Assembly: GCA_045640525.1 (NCBI GenBank) | Contig: JAZUFE010000023.1 | Location: forward strand, 1-39,795 | Source: JAILLW01 sp045640525 | GTDB lineage: Bacteria > Bacillota > Clostridia > Lachnospirales > Lachnospiraceae | DNA: 39,795 bases | Reading direction: 5' to 3' | Shown here: one piece after another, positions 1-8,377 of the stretch | Position numbering within the stretch: the first letter of the stretch is position 1 | Layout of the letters: every line of letters starts with the position of its first letter | Notes under the pieces: model-generated | What the model saw: only the letters and a program-made list of their open reading frames with translations | Told to the model about the DNA's origin: nothing | Databases searched by the model: none | Translations under genes and position numbers: made by a program

Positions 1-2
1 CT

Positions 3-41
3 GTAGGTCCATTAAAATATGATTTCGTGAGAGAGTACTAG
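3..41 (+). CDS. C-terminal tail of an upstream gene (partial)
   Basis: The frame starting at base 3 is open from the window edge to a TAG at 39-41 and reads VGPLKYDFVREY. It ends 16 bases before a good intrinsic terminator, as expected for the last codons of a plus-strand gene. The other two plus frames stop at once. Twelve residues are too few to name the protein. Confidence 0.4.
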   Translation, partial: VGPLKYDFVREY

Positions 42-57
42 ATGATTTCTCGCTGTA

Positions 58-100
58 AACAGGCTTGTCGCGGATATACCGCTTCAGGTCTGTTTTTTTG
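58..100 (+). terminator. Intrinsic terminator
   Basis: AACAGGCTTGTCGCGG pairs with CCGCTTCAGGTCTGTT around a short ATATA loop, with two wobbles and a small internal bulge. A run of seven T follows. It would end transcription of the gene whose tail is at 3-41. Confidence 0.8.
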
Positions 101-334
101 TATTTTATCTAAGAAGAAATGAAGTTGCGCTATTCTAACAAACAGATGTGCCTGTTTTTCTTCATAATCGGTAATTCTATGGCCTCTGTATTCTTTGGAC
201 ACAATGTGAAGTGTATCGGTATAAAATCCACAGAAAATGGGTTGACCGGGAAGCATATTTTTAAGACAATATAATTTGAAACCAAATTAACCTAAAGAGT
301 AGAATTAACCGAACAAAAAGGAGCATTTTTGTAA
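101..334. other. Intergenic stretch without a convincing gene
   Basis: Between the first terminator and the lipoprotein start I see no supported gene. A TATAAT at 270-275 could be a -10 box for the gene starting at 335, but there is no -35 at the usual distance. A 72-codon minus-strand frame (256 to 38) runs through the terminator and lacks a ribosome binding site. Confidence 0.4.
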
Positions 335-1729
335 GTGAAGAGAAGAATATATTTTTCATTTATTTCTATATTGTTGTTTGTGCTGCTAACCGCATGCACG
401 AAAAATTCCGATTCATCGTTTAATGGTTTGCGTGATGTAAGAAATACTGAAAACGGTGAAAGAAAGCAAAGTGATGAGGGCACTATTTCCCAAGGGAAGG
501 ATGAGATTGAAGCGCAAGAAGAATATCTTATTTCTTTTACGTGGATAGGTGAGGATGCACTTATTATCGATGTTAAGGATGAATTGTTGGAAGAGTGCTT
601 ATTGCAAAGAGACTACATTATACTCATTGATGCTGATGAGGAAAACGAGAATGTTCTCGGCCAAATTGATTTTATATCGGAAGATGAGTATTTGGGAGAT
701 AAAAGGGATTGTCGGATAAGTAGGGTTTTACCGAATAGTGAAGTTTTGTTCGAGGCATTTTCGTTAAAATCCGAAACGGTGTGTAAAGATGGCAGACATA
801 AGTTTTTGATTAGGACAGGACATATGAATGTCAATGATGAATCCGGTTACAAGTACTCCGGGGGAGAGTGGGATAATATCCTTCCGGATAATGCAACCAG
901 ACATAGTATAGGAAAATGTTCCGGGGGAAACACAGGAAAGGAAGATTCATTTAAAAATATCTTTTCAGACAATGAGGAACTGCTTGATGAGTTTGATATT
1001 TTGGATCTACCTGCCGAAGACGAAAGAAAGTCAAAAGATTATCTTAATGAAATTTTTACAGAAAAAGATTTGGAATACTTTGGAGAAATCGGAGATTATT
1101 ATGCGGTATTTTCAACTACGATTCCTAAAGTGATTCGTTATAAGTATAGAACAAGTCCCTTTTATAACCTGGATGGAGTATATATTTACGATATGTATGA
1201 ATTAGACGATTCATACGGAATAAGTGTTGATGCACAGTGGATAGTTACTTTTAGTGAAAGCGGAGGACAGGAGAAGTCATATTTGAAACTGACATTTCCC
1301 ACTGACATGGACGCTGTCAGCGTTGATCCTAAAATCTGCGGAACGGCAGACGGTGAAGATTTGTCAGATCCTATGCATGTATCGAGTGCAGCTGCATTTG
1401 ATACATACGGATTTCATGAAGCTGTAACTCGTATGAATTATAATTATTCCGAATCGGAAGTAATATTTGATGGTAACGTTGTTTATTTTATGGGTGATTA
1501 CGGGGCTGATAACGGATTGATGTATGTAGGTGTATGGACACTGTATGCAGATGAACAGCTGCTTTTAATAAATGACTTGTTCAGAGAATCATTGAATAAC
1601 GCAAATGGCATTATCAATGCCCAAGCAGAATGCCTGATTACGAAAACATATGATTATAACGGCGTAACGCAAATCAGTGAAGATTTCAAATATGAAGATA
1701 TTGAAATAAAATATCTCATACATAAGTGA
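335..1729 (+). CDS. Lipoprotein of unknown function (464 aa)
   Basis: GTG start with AAGGAG about 11 bases upstream. The N-terminus is a type II signal peptide: basic MKRR, a hydrophobic stretch, then LLTAC with the lipid-modified Cys at residue 21. The mature part is acidic, with Asp/Glu/Ser-rich spacing over residues 25-55, and I recognise no catalytic motif or known domain. It is monocistronic between two terminators. Expected location is the outer face of the membrane. It could be a solute-binding or surface protein, but the sequence does not show which. Confidence 0.75.
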   Translation: MKRRIYFSFISILLFVLLTACTKNSDSSFNGLRDVRNTENGERKQSDEGTISQGKDEIEAQEEYLISFTWIGEDALIIDVKDELLEECLLQRDYIILIDADEENENVLGQIDFISEDEYLGDKRDCRISRVLPNSEVLFEAFSLKSETVCKDGRHKFLIRTGHMNVNDESGYKYSGGEWDNILPDNATRHSIGKCSGGNTGKEDSFKNIFSDNEELLDEFDILDLPAEDERKSKDYLNEIFTEKDLEYFGEIGDYYAVFSTTIPKVIRYKYRTSPFYNLDGVYIYDMYELDDSYGISVDAQWIVTFSESGGQEKSYLKLTFPTDMDAVSVDPKICGTADGEDLSDPMHVSSAAAFDTYGFHEAVTRMNYNYSESEVIFDGNVVYFMGDYGADNGLMYVGVWTLYADEQLLLINDLFRESLNNANGIINAQAECLITKTYDYNGVTQISEDFKYEDIEIKYLIHK

Positions 1730-1790
1730 TATTGAATTTGTAAATGGAGATTTGAGGAGTTTGCAGAAAAGGACGGAGAAAACAAATAGT

Positions 1791-1826
1791 AAAGAACGAT
1801 TCTAAAGAGGGTCGTTCTTTTTATTT
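1791..1826 (+). terminator. Intrinsic terminator after the lipoprotein gene
   Basis: AAAGAACGA (1791-1799) pairs perfectly with TCGTTCTTT (1812-1820), followed by a T-rich tail. It lies about 60 bases after the stop codon at 1729. Confidence 0.85.
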
Positions 1827-1909
1827 ATGCTGTTTAATGGTAAATTACCAATCAGAATCTAATACCAGAGTACGTAAAAATCATAAAAGGTTTTTCGGAG
1901 GAAAAATAG

Positions 1910-2112
1910 TTGGATAGGAAATCATATCTGATAAATCGAAGCTTAAAGGTATATTTGGCGGCATCTATTGTTACTATGGCTGTCATGAACTTAAACGGAA
2001 TTCTGATGGGACGGATAATAGGTCCGGATGCTTTGTCAGCTATAAATGCCAGCATGCCTCTTAACAGCATGATTGCAGTTGTTGATATTATTTTTGCAAA
2101 CGGTGCGGCAAA
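1910..2112 (+). pseudogene. Truncated MATE-family multidrug exporter (N-terminal remnant)
   Basis: TTG start after a good CGGAGG ribosome binding site. The first 66 or so codons resemble the N-terminus of MATE efflux proteins of the MepA type: a cytoplasmic lead MDRKSYLINRSLKVYL, a first membrane helix, then GPDALSAINASMPLNSMI and the start of the second helix ending FANGAA. Family resemblance stops there. The frame continues to 2221 with composition unlike a membrane protein, because it crosses into the reverse complement of another gene fragment. Full MATE proteins have about 450 residues, so roughly 85 percent is missing. The intact start signals suggest a fairly recent loss. Confidence 0.7.
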
Positions 2113-2235
2113 GATAGAAATAGTGTTCCACCATCTCATTAAATGCACTACTGTCAGCAGAAGACTTTTCTGCCTTGTCCCTGCCACAGGCTGTCAGTAC
2201 CATTACCATTGCTGTTACTAAGATAATTGGTAGTA
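2113..2235 (-). pseudogene. N-terminal remnant of a lipoprotein
   Basis: Read on the minus strand, AAGGAG (2245-2240) precedes a frame reading ILPIILVTAMVMVLTACGRD, then KAEKSSADSSAFNEMVEHY. This is a classic lipoprotein signal peptide with lipobox LTAC and a Ser-rich linker. There is no ATG at the expected place (the codon near the ribosome binding site is ATA; in-frame ATGs at 2208 and 2202 lie inside the hydrophobic core). After about 40 codons the frame enters antisense MATE sequence. I read it as a broken gene joined tail to tail with the MATE remnant near 2113. Confidence 0.55.
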
Positions 2236-2281
2236 TTTTTCTCCTTAAAAAATAGATTATCGAATTAGCGATAATTGTCTT

Positions 2282-3602
2282 CTAAATTTTCTCAAACAGG
2301 TAATCCACATACCGCATTTCGATATTTCCACTGTCTGCCATGTCCTTCATTATGACATACGCTTTCTCCTTTGAAAGCGGTTTTTTGTATGGTCTGTCGG
2401 TTGCCAAAAGAGCATCACATATATCGGCAACCGCAATAATTCTGGCCTCAATCGGAAGTTCGTCTTCCGATATGTTGTAAGGATAACCTTTACCGTTGAT
2501 GCATTCATGATGCATGACCGCCCATTTGGGTGCATCCTCAAAATACTTATTAAAATGTACTTTCGACAAGATTCGCTCCGTCATAACCACATGATTTTCC
2601 ATAATCTTACGCTCTTCCACGGTCAAAGTTCCCTTAACCACTCGCAGTGATGTCTTCTCGTCTTTGATCAAATTCCTTGTCCTCTTTTCCGATTCTGTAT
2701 TGCTCATTAATCTTATTAACTATTAATCCGCATATTCGGCCACATGCTTGGTATGCGTGGCATTATAAGGTGTTCTGGCATCAATGGCTTCGGTAAACGA
2801 CCACATCTGTTCCTGAAGCTCTTCCTGATATCTGATTCTGTGAATTCTTTCGATAACGTATTTGTTTATAATGAAATAAACATCCGTTATTACGAAAAAG
2901 AGAATTTCGTAGATAACCGAAATCGTGTATCCGAAATGTGCCAGCGCTCTGGTCAAATACAGATATCCTCCCAGTAAAACGGTCGAAGAAATCAGAACAA
3001 CCGACAGTCTTTGACGCCTTATCTGGCTAAAATAGACGCCCAAAACAATTAGCGCAATCACCGCATGGAGATATCGATTCAGCGGAATTGCGGTTCTTTG
3101 TGACATAAGTGACTGCAGAATATTGGCCTGAATCTCTACTCCGTACATTACTTCATCATAGGATACCGCCGCGTGATACGAGTCCTGAAGTCCCGGGGCA
3201 TAGCCTCCGACCAATACTATTGCATCTTTGAACAAAGATATAGGTATCTCTTGGTCCAAAACTCTCTTTAGTGAAACATGCTGATATTCGTCCACCTCTC
3301 CGGAATAGAACAAGTTCCGGCTTATTCTCTGGATTTTGGTTAAACAGTTGAAGCAGATCCGCACTCTTTTCCCTTGACCATTTAGTGAAACTTCCGTATG
3401 TTTCAAGAGTTTCTTCATCCACAGATATAATAACTATCTTAGGATCCGGCCCCGTTAATTTTCTGAACAGTCTATCAGTAATTGTACTGTCAAGTGCGCC
3501 AATCGGAGACAAACATATAAGCACAGCAACAAGAGCAACCGTAATTGCCCCTATTACTCTCTCTATTTTGTTAGTCTGCTTTGATTTGGATTCTTTTTTC
3601 AT
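2282..3602 (-). pseudogene. CHASE2-transmembrane-HD domain signalling protein, broken
   Basis: Three minus-strand pieces make one degraded gene. Piece one (3602 to about 3314) is a membrane segment plus the start of an extracytoplasmic CHASE2 domain (TDRLFRKLTGPDPKIVIISV; YGSFTKWSREKSADLL). A frameshift near 3310-3325 leads to piece two (to 2723): the CHASE2 end (KDAIVLVGGYAPGLQDSYHA, MYGVEIQANILQSL), membrane helices and the first HD-domain helix (DARTPYNATHTKHVAEYAD). A TAA follows. Piece three (2707 to 2282) is the HD-domain end (KGTLTVEERKIMENHV, HHECINGKGYP, DRPYKKPLSKEKA). The stretch that normally carries the HD metal-ligand pair (HDIGK-like) is absent between pieces two and three, and much of CHASE2 appears missing between pieces one and two. 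The intact ancestor was probably a cyclic-nucleotide-type phosphohydrolase sensor. Confidence 0.8.
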
Positions 3603-3666
3603 TTTAATATCCGAAAAAATAAGTCAATAATTATTCATCAACCAATTTGTAACCATACGTAACAAA

Positions 3667-3703
3667 ACGGCTACGAAAAATCTCTTTCTCGTAGCCGTAA
3701 TAA
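3667..3703 (-). terminator. Probable terminator for the minus-strand lipoprotein gene
   Basis: ACGGCTACGA (3667-3676) pairs perfectly with TCGTAGCCGT (3689-3698). On the minus strand the stem is followed by TTTTGTTACG, a short T-run. It lies about 75 bases after the stop of the gene ending at 3776. Confidence 0.6.
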
Positions 3704-3775
3704 TCATAAACGCTTATCTTCAAACTTCCAGAGCATTTTAGTTTTATTCTTTTCAGAAGATTTCATCCAAAATAA

Positions 3776-4786
3776 TTATTTAGAAAATGTTCCATTGAAA
3801 GGAGTTGTAATTACACCCTCCCCATAAGATACTTCCACAGTACCGTCAGATAAGAACTTAAATGCTCCAACCGATGCTATATACTGAGAAATAGTCTCAA
3901 CCAATACAAAATCTTCACCTTGTGTCACAGAAGAAATAGTAGGTGTATCATAAAATCTAACCCCTTCTTTATCAATATCTTCTGGCCAGCCATCAGCTGA
4001 ATACAATTTCAAATCATGAATTGCATATCCAAGGCCACCATCTGCAACTGTAAATGAATTTCCTAAATCATCTGTATATTCGCCTACATAGTTTGCCAAA
4101 ACATCGGAAGAACCTTCGCTAGCGCCCTGTTCATCCTGAGAAACATCTTCAGAATTTTCAACAACATCAGTTATAACTATTCCTTCAGTCGAAATCCTCT
4201 TTCCGCTGAATTCACATTCCGGTTCTGTAATCAATATATACTTTGCACTGTCTGTAAGTGCTGAAATAACTGTTTCATCCTTGTCAATGTAGTAGCAATT
4301 TGCAACTTTATTATTATCTGAATCAATACATTCACTATAACCACCTGATGAGGAGATTTGTGTGCCACTATATAAGACTATGAAACAACTTGAGTATTCC
4401 TGACCTCCGGGAACTGCTGTAATTAACCCGATAGGTTTTTCGGATTCATCATATATAATTGCCTGAACCGCTTCGTTTCCTTCAGGATCAAAAAGTTTCA
4501 AATACATAGTTACAAGAATATTACTGGGGTCTTTCAAACTGATATCAAAAGGTCCTTGCCCTTCCGGGTAAACTATAGCTTCACCTGAAGGTAACTGAGC
4601 AACAGTCGACGCATCTCCAACAGTTTCATCAGCTTCAGACACATTATCGGATGTATTTTCATCAGCTTTTGCCTTCTCAAAAAATTCATTTGATGACGGC
4701 TTTGGATTCTCTTCAGTCTTTCCGCAAGCATTCGCTCCGATTACCAATGCAAGTAACATCGCTACTGTTAATAATCTCTTTCTCAA
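3776..4786 (-). CDS. Lipoprotein of unknown function (336 aa)
   Basis: I choose the TTG at 4786 rather than the longer frame from 4813, because AGGAGGAA lies 8 bases upstream of it and the protein then begins with a clean signal peptide, MRKRLLTVAMLLALVIG, and lipobox ANAC (Cys 21). A Ser/Asp/Glu-rich linker follows (about 22-60). The middle (about 65-210) and C-terminal (about 235-336) parts are beta-rich by eye, the latter starting VLANYVGEYTDDLGN. No known catalytic motif is visible. It is probably anchored on the outer membrane face. It sits 380 bases downstream of another lipoprotein gene on the same strand. Confidence 0.75.
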   Translation of the reverse strand: MRKRLLTVAMLLALVIGANACGKTEENPKPSSNEFFEKAKADENTSDNVSEADETVGDASTVAQLPSGEAIVYPEGQGPFDISLKDPSNILVTMYLKLFDPEGNEAVQAIIYDESEKPIGLITAVPGGQEYSSCFIVLYSGTQISSSGGYSECIDSDNNKVANCYYIDKDETVISALTDSAKYILITEPECEFSGKRISTEGIVITDVVENSEDVSQDEQGASEGSSDVLANYVGEYTDDLGNSFTVADGGLGYAIHDLKLYSADGWPEDIDKEGVRFYDTPTISSVTQGEDFVLVETISQYIASVGAFKFLSDGTVEVSYGEGVITTPFNGTFSK

Positions 4787-5166
4787 ATTCTCTTCCTCCT
4801 CATTCTGGGCCAAATATGTGAAACAATCTGCGCAATTCTTGATTTATTGTTCAATCATCATCTGGATAAGTCTATCAAATTATAATAGTTCCTACAATAC
4901 GCTGTTTTGAATCATCCCTAGCTAAAAGGTCAAAAAAACACGGAAGTACCCCAGTTGTACCCCTTTTATTGAAGTAATCTCAATTAAGCAAAAAAGTATC
5001 AAATTTATTCACACCATGTCAATTTTTTTGCATTGCACACATCTGTTCGTTTTGATAACCCAATTTTCAAACTATTCCCAGGCAAGGTGCAAAACTGAGA
5101 AATACTGTTAATATGTCAAGTCCATTACATATACGTAACCTTCACGCTTTGTGCAATCACTTGCTC
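4787..5166. other. Intergenic region between two minus-strand lipoprotein genes
   Basis: No gene is supported. On the minus strand TATAAT (4884-4879) is a candidate -10 for the gene starting at 4786, without a clear -35. Two GTACCCC copies (4946-4952 and 4957-4963) are spaced exactly 11 bp apart, one helical turn, and could be a regulator site. I see no T-tailed hairpin for the upstream FecR gene. Confidence 0.4.
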
Positions 5167-6222
5167 CTAATCCAAATAGATATAGTCCTGTACGCAATAA
5201 TCTGGTGGGTATTCACCCCACAATTCAATTACTGCATCAAAATCCGTGTTTTCACCTGTCGGATTGTCCATCATACTTACGAATCCATAAAGATATAAAT
5301 AGTGTCCCATCATTTCATTGAATTCGTTCATATCATTTAAAATTCGACCATTACACAAAACTTTATCATATTGTTTGCCGTTATATTCAATAGGCTCATC
5401 CAACACAATTATGTAATCACTCCACGTATAACTCTTTCTTTGTGTAGCCCATTCATCAAACTGTTCTTTATACATTTCACTGAATTTACATATACGTCCT
5501 TTTCTTACAAACATTTCCTCATCACCATAATCCCGTGACGCAATCCTTGCAAAGAACTCTTCTTCGGACGCATAGTGGTCAAGGCCATCTGAAGACACAT
5601 TTGTAGGAGTTTCCGCTATATCCTCTCCTATACTTTCATCTGCAGATATCAAATTAGCAATAACCTCTCCGTCAACACCGCTAATTACGGCCTTTTCATC
5701 GGTTTTGAGAAGTATTGTTTCCTCACCATCCGGACTATGATAAATCACATCAACTTCACCGTCCATTACCTCTACTGTAGTAATTCCGAAATTATCATAT
5801 ACAACATCAAACACCGTTCCCCTAACTGCCATCGTTGCATTCGGGGTAGATACTTCGTACGTTTCACTATCTTTAAGCTTATTATCAATCCCACTAAGCA
5901 CAGAGCCTTCGAAAAGGTTTATCTTTGTCTGCGTATTTCCTTTGCTTCCCGTAGCTTCAAGGTTAAAGTGAGTCCCCGCATCGGCAAAAAGATGCTTATC
6001 CATATCGATAAGCAGTGTCATGTTGCTATCTGTTTCAACCTTAACATCATCACCCGAAATCAGATGCTGACCAACATATACATCCATCATTCCTGATTGG
6101 TTTGTTACATGCGTAGTTCCGTTAAGCTCTTCAACAGCTATGGTACGCGCTGTATCTTTGCCGCAGGCCGACAGAAGAAATATAGATATTGAAGCTATCA
6201 ATAATACTGGAATTCTTTTCAT
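5167..6222 (-). CDS. FecR-domain lipoprotein (351 aa)
   Basis: ATG start with AAGGAAAGAG upstream. Signal peptide MKRIPVLLIASISIFLLSAC has the lipobox Cys at residue 20. Residues about 45-185 fit a FecR domain: a degenerate iron-siderophore-sensor beta fold with YVGQHLISGDDVKVETDSN, a LFEGSV segment, STPNATMAVRGTVFDV and VEVMDGEVDV. The last 140 residues (from about 212) are acidic and aromatic-rich and match nothing I recognise. In Gram-negatives FecR proteins are anti-sigma regulators, but here there is no adjacent sigma factor or TonB receptor. In Firmicute lipoproteins the domain more likely serves as a surface beta scaffold. The gene starts 3 bases after the nuclease gene, so the two are probably co-transcribed. 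Confidence 0.8.
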   Translation of the reverse strand: MKRIPVLLIASISIFLLSACGKDTARTIAVEELNGTTHVTNQSGMMDVYVGQHLISGDDVKVETDSNMTLLIDMDKHLFADAGTHFNLEATGSKGNTQTKINLFEGSVLSGIDNKLKDSETYEVSTPNATMAVRGTVFDVVYDNFGITTVEVMDGEVDVIYHSPDGEETILLKTDEKAVISGVDGEVIANLISADESIGEDIAETPTNVSSDGLDHYASEEEFFARIASRDYGDEEMFVRKGRICKFSEMYKEQFDEWATQRKSYTWSDYIIVLDEPIEYNGKQYDKVLCNGRILNDMNEFNEMMGHYLYLYGFVSMMDNPTGENTDFDAVIELWGEYPPDYCVQDYIYLD

Positions 6223-6225
6223 TTT

Positions 6226-7269
6226 TTAATCTCTTTCCTTTTTCTCAAACTCATTTAGGTTCAGTTCTCGTTTCAACTCGTCCTTTGTAGGCATGTAAGG
6301 AAGGTATTTTGCAGCATATATCTGGCTATTATCTTCCGGAAGTGTATATTCTACCAATGTATCGCTTTTATCTGCGCATAATACAATACCAATGGGAGGA
6401 TTATCTCCCTCATTCATTAGGCTTCTTGTATAGTAATTTACATACATCTGCATCTGTCCGAGATCCTGATGAGTAAGATCGCCAATCTTCAAATCAATTA
6501 GAACAAAGCATTTCAATATATAGTTATAGAACACTAAATCAATATAAAAATGACGTCCGTCCATATTAAAATGCTTCTGTCTTGCTACGAAAGAATATCC
6601 TCGTCCAAGTTCAAGCAGAAACTTTTGCAAATGATCAATTAATGCCTGCTCCAATTCAGATTCATAAAAATGCTCGTTAGCAGGCAAATCCAAGAATTCC
6701 AATACATATGGATCCTTGATTATTTTTTCATACTCCGGTCTGGGTTCTAAAGTGTCAATCTCAGTAGCAACGCTATCTTTATCTTTACTTGCTAGAATTC
6801 TCTGGTAATAGAATGAATTAATCTGACGATCTAATTGTCTTGAACTCCATCCTGATTTTACTGTCTCTTCAAGATAAAATTTTCTTGCAGCTTCATCATT
6901 CACACGCATAAGGCTACGATAATGAGTCCAACTCAATTCCGAACGCAGTGCGTTCGCAATTGGAAATGTAACATAAAACTGCCTCATCATTTGAAGATTT
7001 CTTTCGGTAAATCCTTTTCCAAATTCAGCTGTTAACTTTTCTGAGAGATATTGAAGCAATTGCTTTCCGTACTCAGCGCGTTCGCTTTCTCCGCATGCTT
7101 CATAGATTTGTTTTCCTATATTCCAATATGCATTAACCATCGCAGAATTAACGGCAGCTGTAACCTGTTTCTGTGCGGCAATAACATACCCACGTACAGT
7201 ATTGTAAGTATCCTGATTGGTAGGATTGTTATTCTCATTTGAAACTATTTTAATTTCATTATCAGCCAT
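6226..7269 (-). CDS. DUF1016/YhcG-type PD-(D/E)XK nuclease
   Basis: I prefer the ATG at 7269, one base after the repressor stop, over the longer frame from 7293 that overlaps the repressor; the ribosome binding site (GGGGA) is weak either way. The N-terminal half carries a DUF1016_N-like helical domain (VNAYWNIGKQIYEACGESER, QYLSEKLTAEFGKGFTERNL, ELSWTHYRSLMRV). The C-terminal half is the nuclease fold with the active-site strands FYIDLVFYN and FVLIDLKIGDL, the D...DxK version of PD-(D/E)XK, then GQMQMYVNYY. Length (about 350 aa) is normal for the family, and no key residue looks lost. Members are often carried on mobile DNA near restriction or toxin genes. The target is unknown. It is probably expressed with the XRE repressor upstream. 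Confidence 0.88.
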   Translation of the reverse strand: MADNEIKIVSNENNNPTNQDTYNTVRGYVIAAQKQVTAAVNSAMVNAYWNIGKQIYEACGESERAEYGKQLLQYLSEKLTAEFGKGFTERNLQMMRQFYVTFPIANALRSELSWTHYRSLMRVNDEAARKFYLEETVKSGWSSRQLDRQINSFYYQRILASKDKDSVATEIDTLEPRPEYEKIIKDPYVLEFLDLPANEHFYESELEQALIDHLQKFLLELGRGYSFVARQKHFNMDGRHFYIDLVFYNYILKCFVLIDLKIGDLTHQDLGQMQMYVNYYTRSLMNEGDNPPIGIVLCADKSDTLVEYTLPEDNSQIYAAKYLPYMPTKDELKRELNLNEFEKKERD

Positions 7270-7270
7270 A

Positions 7271-7894
7271 TTATTCCCCATCTTCCTGTTCAAGCTGTTC
7301 TAAAGCTTCCTGTAGCTCACCAATTTTATTCTTAAGGCGGGCTTTTTGTATATCTCTTTCTGTTTTATCTACTATTCCCTGAGGATATGTCCATTCCCAA
7401 TTATGATACGAATCCATAATTTCTTTTCTTTCTTCTTCGGAGGACGCAATCTCTAACTCTGACTGCATCTTAGTATAGGCCTTGTACCATTCTTCCATAT
7501 ATTTATACATCGGATCTCTGAAATCCACTGAAATACACAAACCGGGAGGCTGGTCTTCCGGAGTCTTTTGTATTTTCATATTAAAAGTGCTTTCCAGTTC
7601 AAACATAGCAAACATAGCCCCGATATAGTTTGTGGTTACCGGATCTGTCAATGCAAGCGTACTAACCCCTAATGCGGACGCAATTTGCTTTATCATATCG
7701 GGTTTGGGTTTTCTTGCGCCGTTCTCATATTTCTGTACTCTGTCCGCATTTAGACCGATTCTTTCACCCAATTCACTTTGAGATAAACCCTTGGAATTTC
7801 GTATATTACGAATCCGAGAGCCAATTCTGTCTGCTGCGGTTTCTTCATTAAAATCTATTGGATCCTGTCCGAAAGGATTACTTACCATTAACAT
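7271..7894 (-). CDS. XRE-family helix-turn-helix repressor (207 aa)
   Basis: ATG at 7894 is preceded by a full AGGAGGT site. Residues about 24-85 form a Cro/C1-type helix-turn-helix: IGSRIRNIRNSKGLSQSELG, then ERIGLNADRVQKYENGARKP. The rest (100-207) is helical with a charged C-terminal coiled region (KNKIGELQEALEQLEQEDGE) likely used for dimerisation; its middle has no recognised domain. The gene is divergent from the excisionase-integrase operon, which is the position of a lysogeny-type repressor. It may control both its own promoter and the integrase promoter, probably through the AGCAC-N6-GTGCT palindrome at 8003-8018. It leads directly into the nuclease gene. Confidence 0.88.
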   Translation of the reverse strand: MLMVSNPFGQDPIDFNEETAADRIGSRIRNIRNSKGLSQSELGERIGLNADRVQKYENGARKPKPDMIKQIASALGVSTLALTDPVTTNYIGAMFAMFELESTFNMKIQKTPEDQPPGLCISVDFRDPMYKYMEEWYKAYTKMQSELEIASSEEERKEIMDSYHNWEWTYPQGIVDKTERDIQKARLKNKIGELQEALEQLEQEDGE

Positions 7895-7939
7895 TTGGAT
7901 ACCTCCTGTCCACTTGTATTTTTATATTACTGACATTGT

Positions 7940-7969
7940 ATCATACATTTTTGCCGGCATAAAGCACAA
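7940..7969 (-). promoter_or_regulatory. Candidate promoter of the XRE repressor
   Basis: On the minus strand: TTGTGC (7969-7964), 18-base spacer, TATGAT (7945-7940). It lies about 45 bases upstream of the start codon at 7894. The -35 overlaps one of the AGCAC words. Confidence 0.45.
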
Positions 7970-8001
7970 GTTGATGCTCTTGGAGAACAAATTTTGTCAA
8001 A

Positions 8002-8019
8002 AAGCACCGTATAGTGCTT
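8002..8019. promoter_or_regulatory. Candidate operator palindrome AAGCAC-N6-GTGCTT
   Basis: AAGCAC (8002-8007) and GTGCTT (8014-8019) are perfect inverted arms separated by CGTATA. The right arm runs into the -35 box of the integrase promoter. Position and symmetry suit a dimeric XRE repressor. Confidence 0.45.
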
Positions 8020-8046
8020 GACAGGAACGAGATAAACTGATATATT
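8018..8046 (+). promoter_or_regulatory. Promoter of the xis-int operon
   Basis: Consensus TTGACA (8018-8023), exactly 17 bases, then TATATT (8041-8046). It is the best sigma-70/sigma-A-type promoter in the window. Transcription would start near 8053, giving a leader of about 135 bases. Confidence 0.7.
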
Positions 8047-8188
8047 ACAATTGAAGAACGAAAATGTGCTTTCAAAGAACAGGTAATCCAAAATAAGAAA
8101 AGATGGTTCACAGAACCCGGCGTTCCCCGAAAATCGGATGTCGTCGTTAGCCTAAGGAGCTTGGATAAGTGCGTAAAGGAGGAGAATT

Positions 8189-8377
8189 ATGAAAAGCAGA
8201 GAAAGGCAGCGAGCAAATCGCAGAATTAAAGAAGAACTATTGAATCTCAGAGATGAGTGTGGAGTGAAAGATCCAACACCATATGAGGCAGTAAAGGAAC
8301 TACTGAATGAATTCAGAAGACCAAATGAAAGGAGCAATCAGAGATATGGAATATGCACAGATCTTGGAAGGGTATAA
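8189..8377 (+). CDS. Small basic protein of the integrase operon (62 aa)
   Basis: ATG with AAAGGAGGAG just upstream, a strong initiation site, so translation is likely. The product is short, charged and helical by eye (MKSRERQRANRRIKEELLNL), then DPTPYEAVKELLNEF. No known domain recognised. Its 3' end overlaps the excisionase-like gene by about 30 bases in another frame, suggesting translational coupling. It could be an accessory recombination directionality or regulatory protein. Confidence 0.6.
   Translation: MKSRERQRANRRIKEELLNLRDECGVKDPTPYEAVKELLNEFRRPNERSNQRYGICTDLGRV

Larger units (their letters stand above)
7895..8188. other. Divergent regulatory region of the integrative element
   Basis: This 294-base region holds back-to-back promoters for the XRE gene (minus) and for the xis-int operon (plus), plus several copies of an AGCAC/GTGCT word (7962-7966, 8003-8007, 8014-8018, 8066-8070). 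The last 140 bases are the untranslated leader of the plus-strand operon; I see no strong hairpin in it. Confidence 0.5.

Noticed and set aside
38..256. 72-codon minus-strand frame with coding-like composition (contains KEYRGHRITDYEEKQAHLF)
   Set aside because: It has no ribosome binding site, runs through the intrinsic terminator at 58-100 and matches no family I know. It may be a gene remnant, but I cannot support it as a gene.
1852..2187. 111-codon minus-strand frame
   Set aside because: It is antisense to the MATE remnant, whose family motifs and ribosome binding site are on the plus strand.
8100..8188. Possible riboswitch or structured leader before the small ORF of the integrase operon
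   Set aside because: Only a 4-bp hairpin (CCGA/TCGG) is visible, with no known riboswitch consensus.
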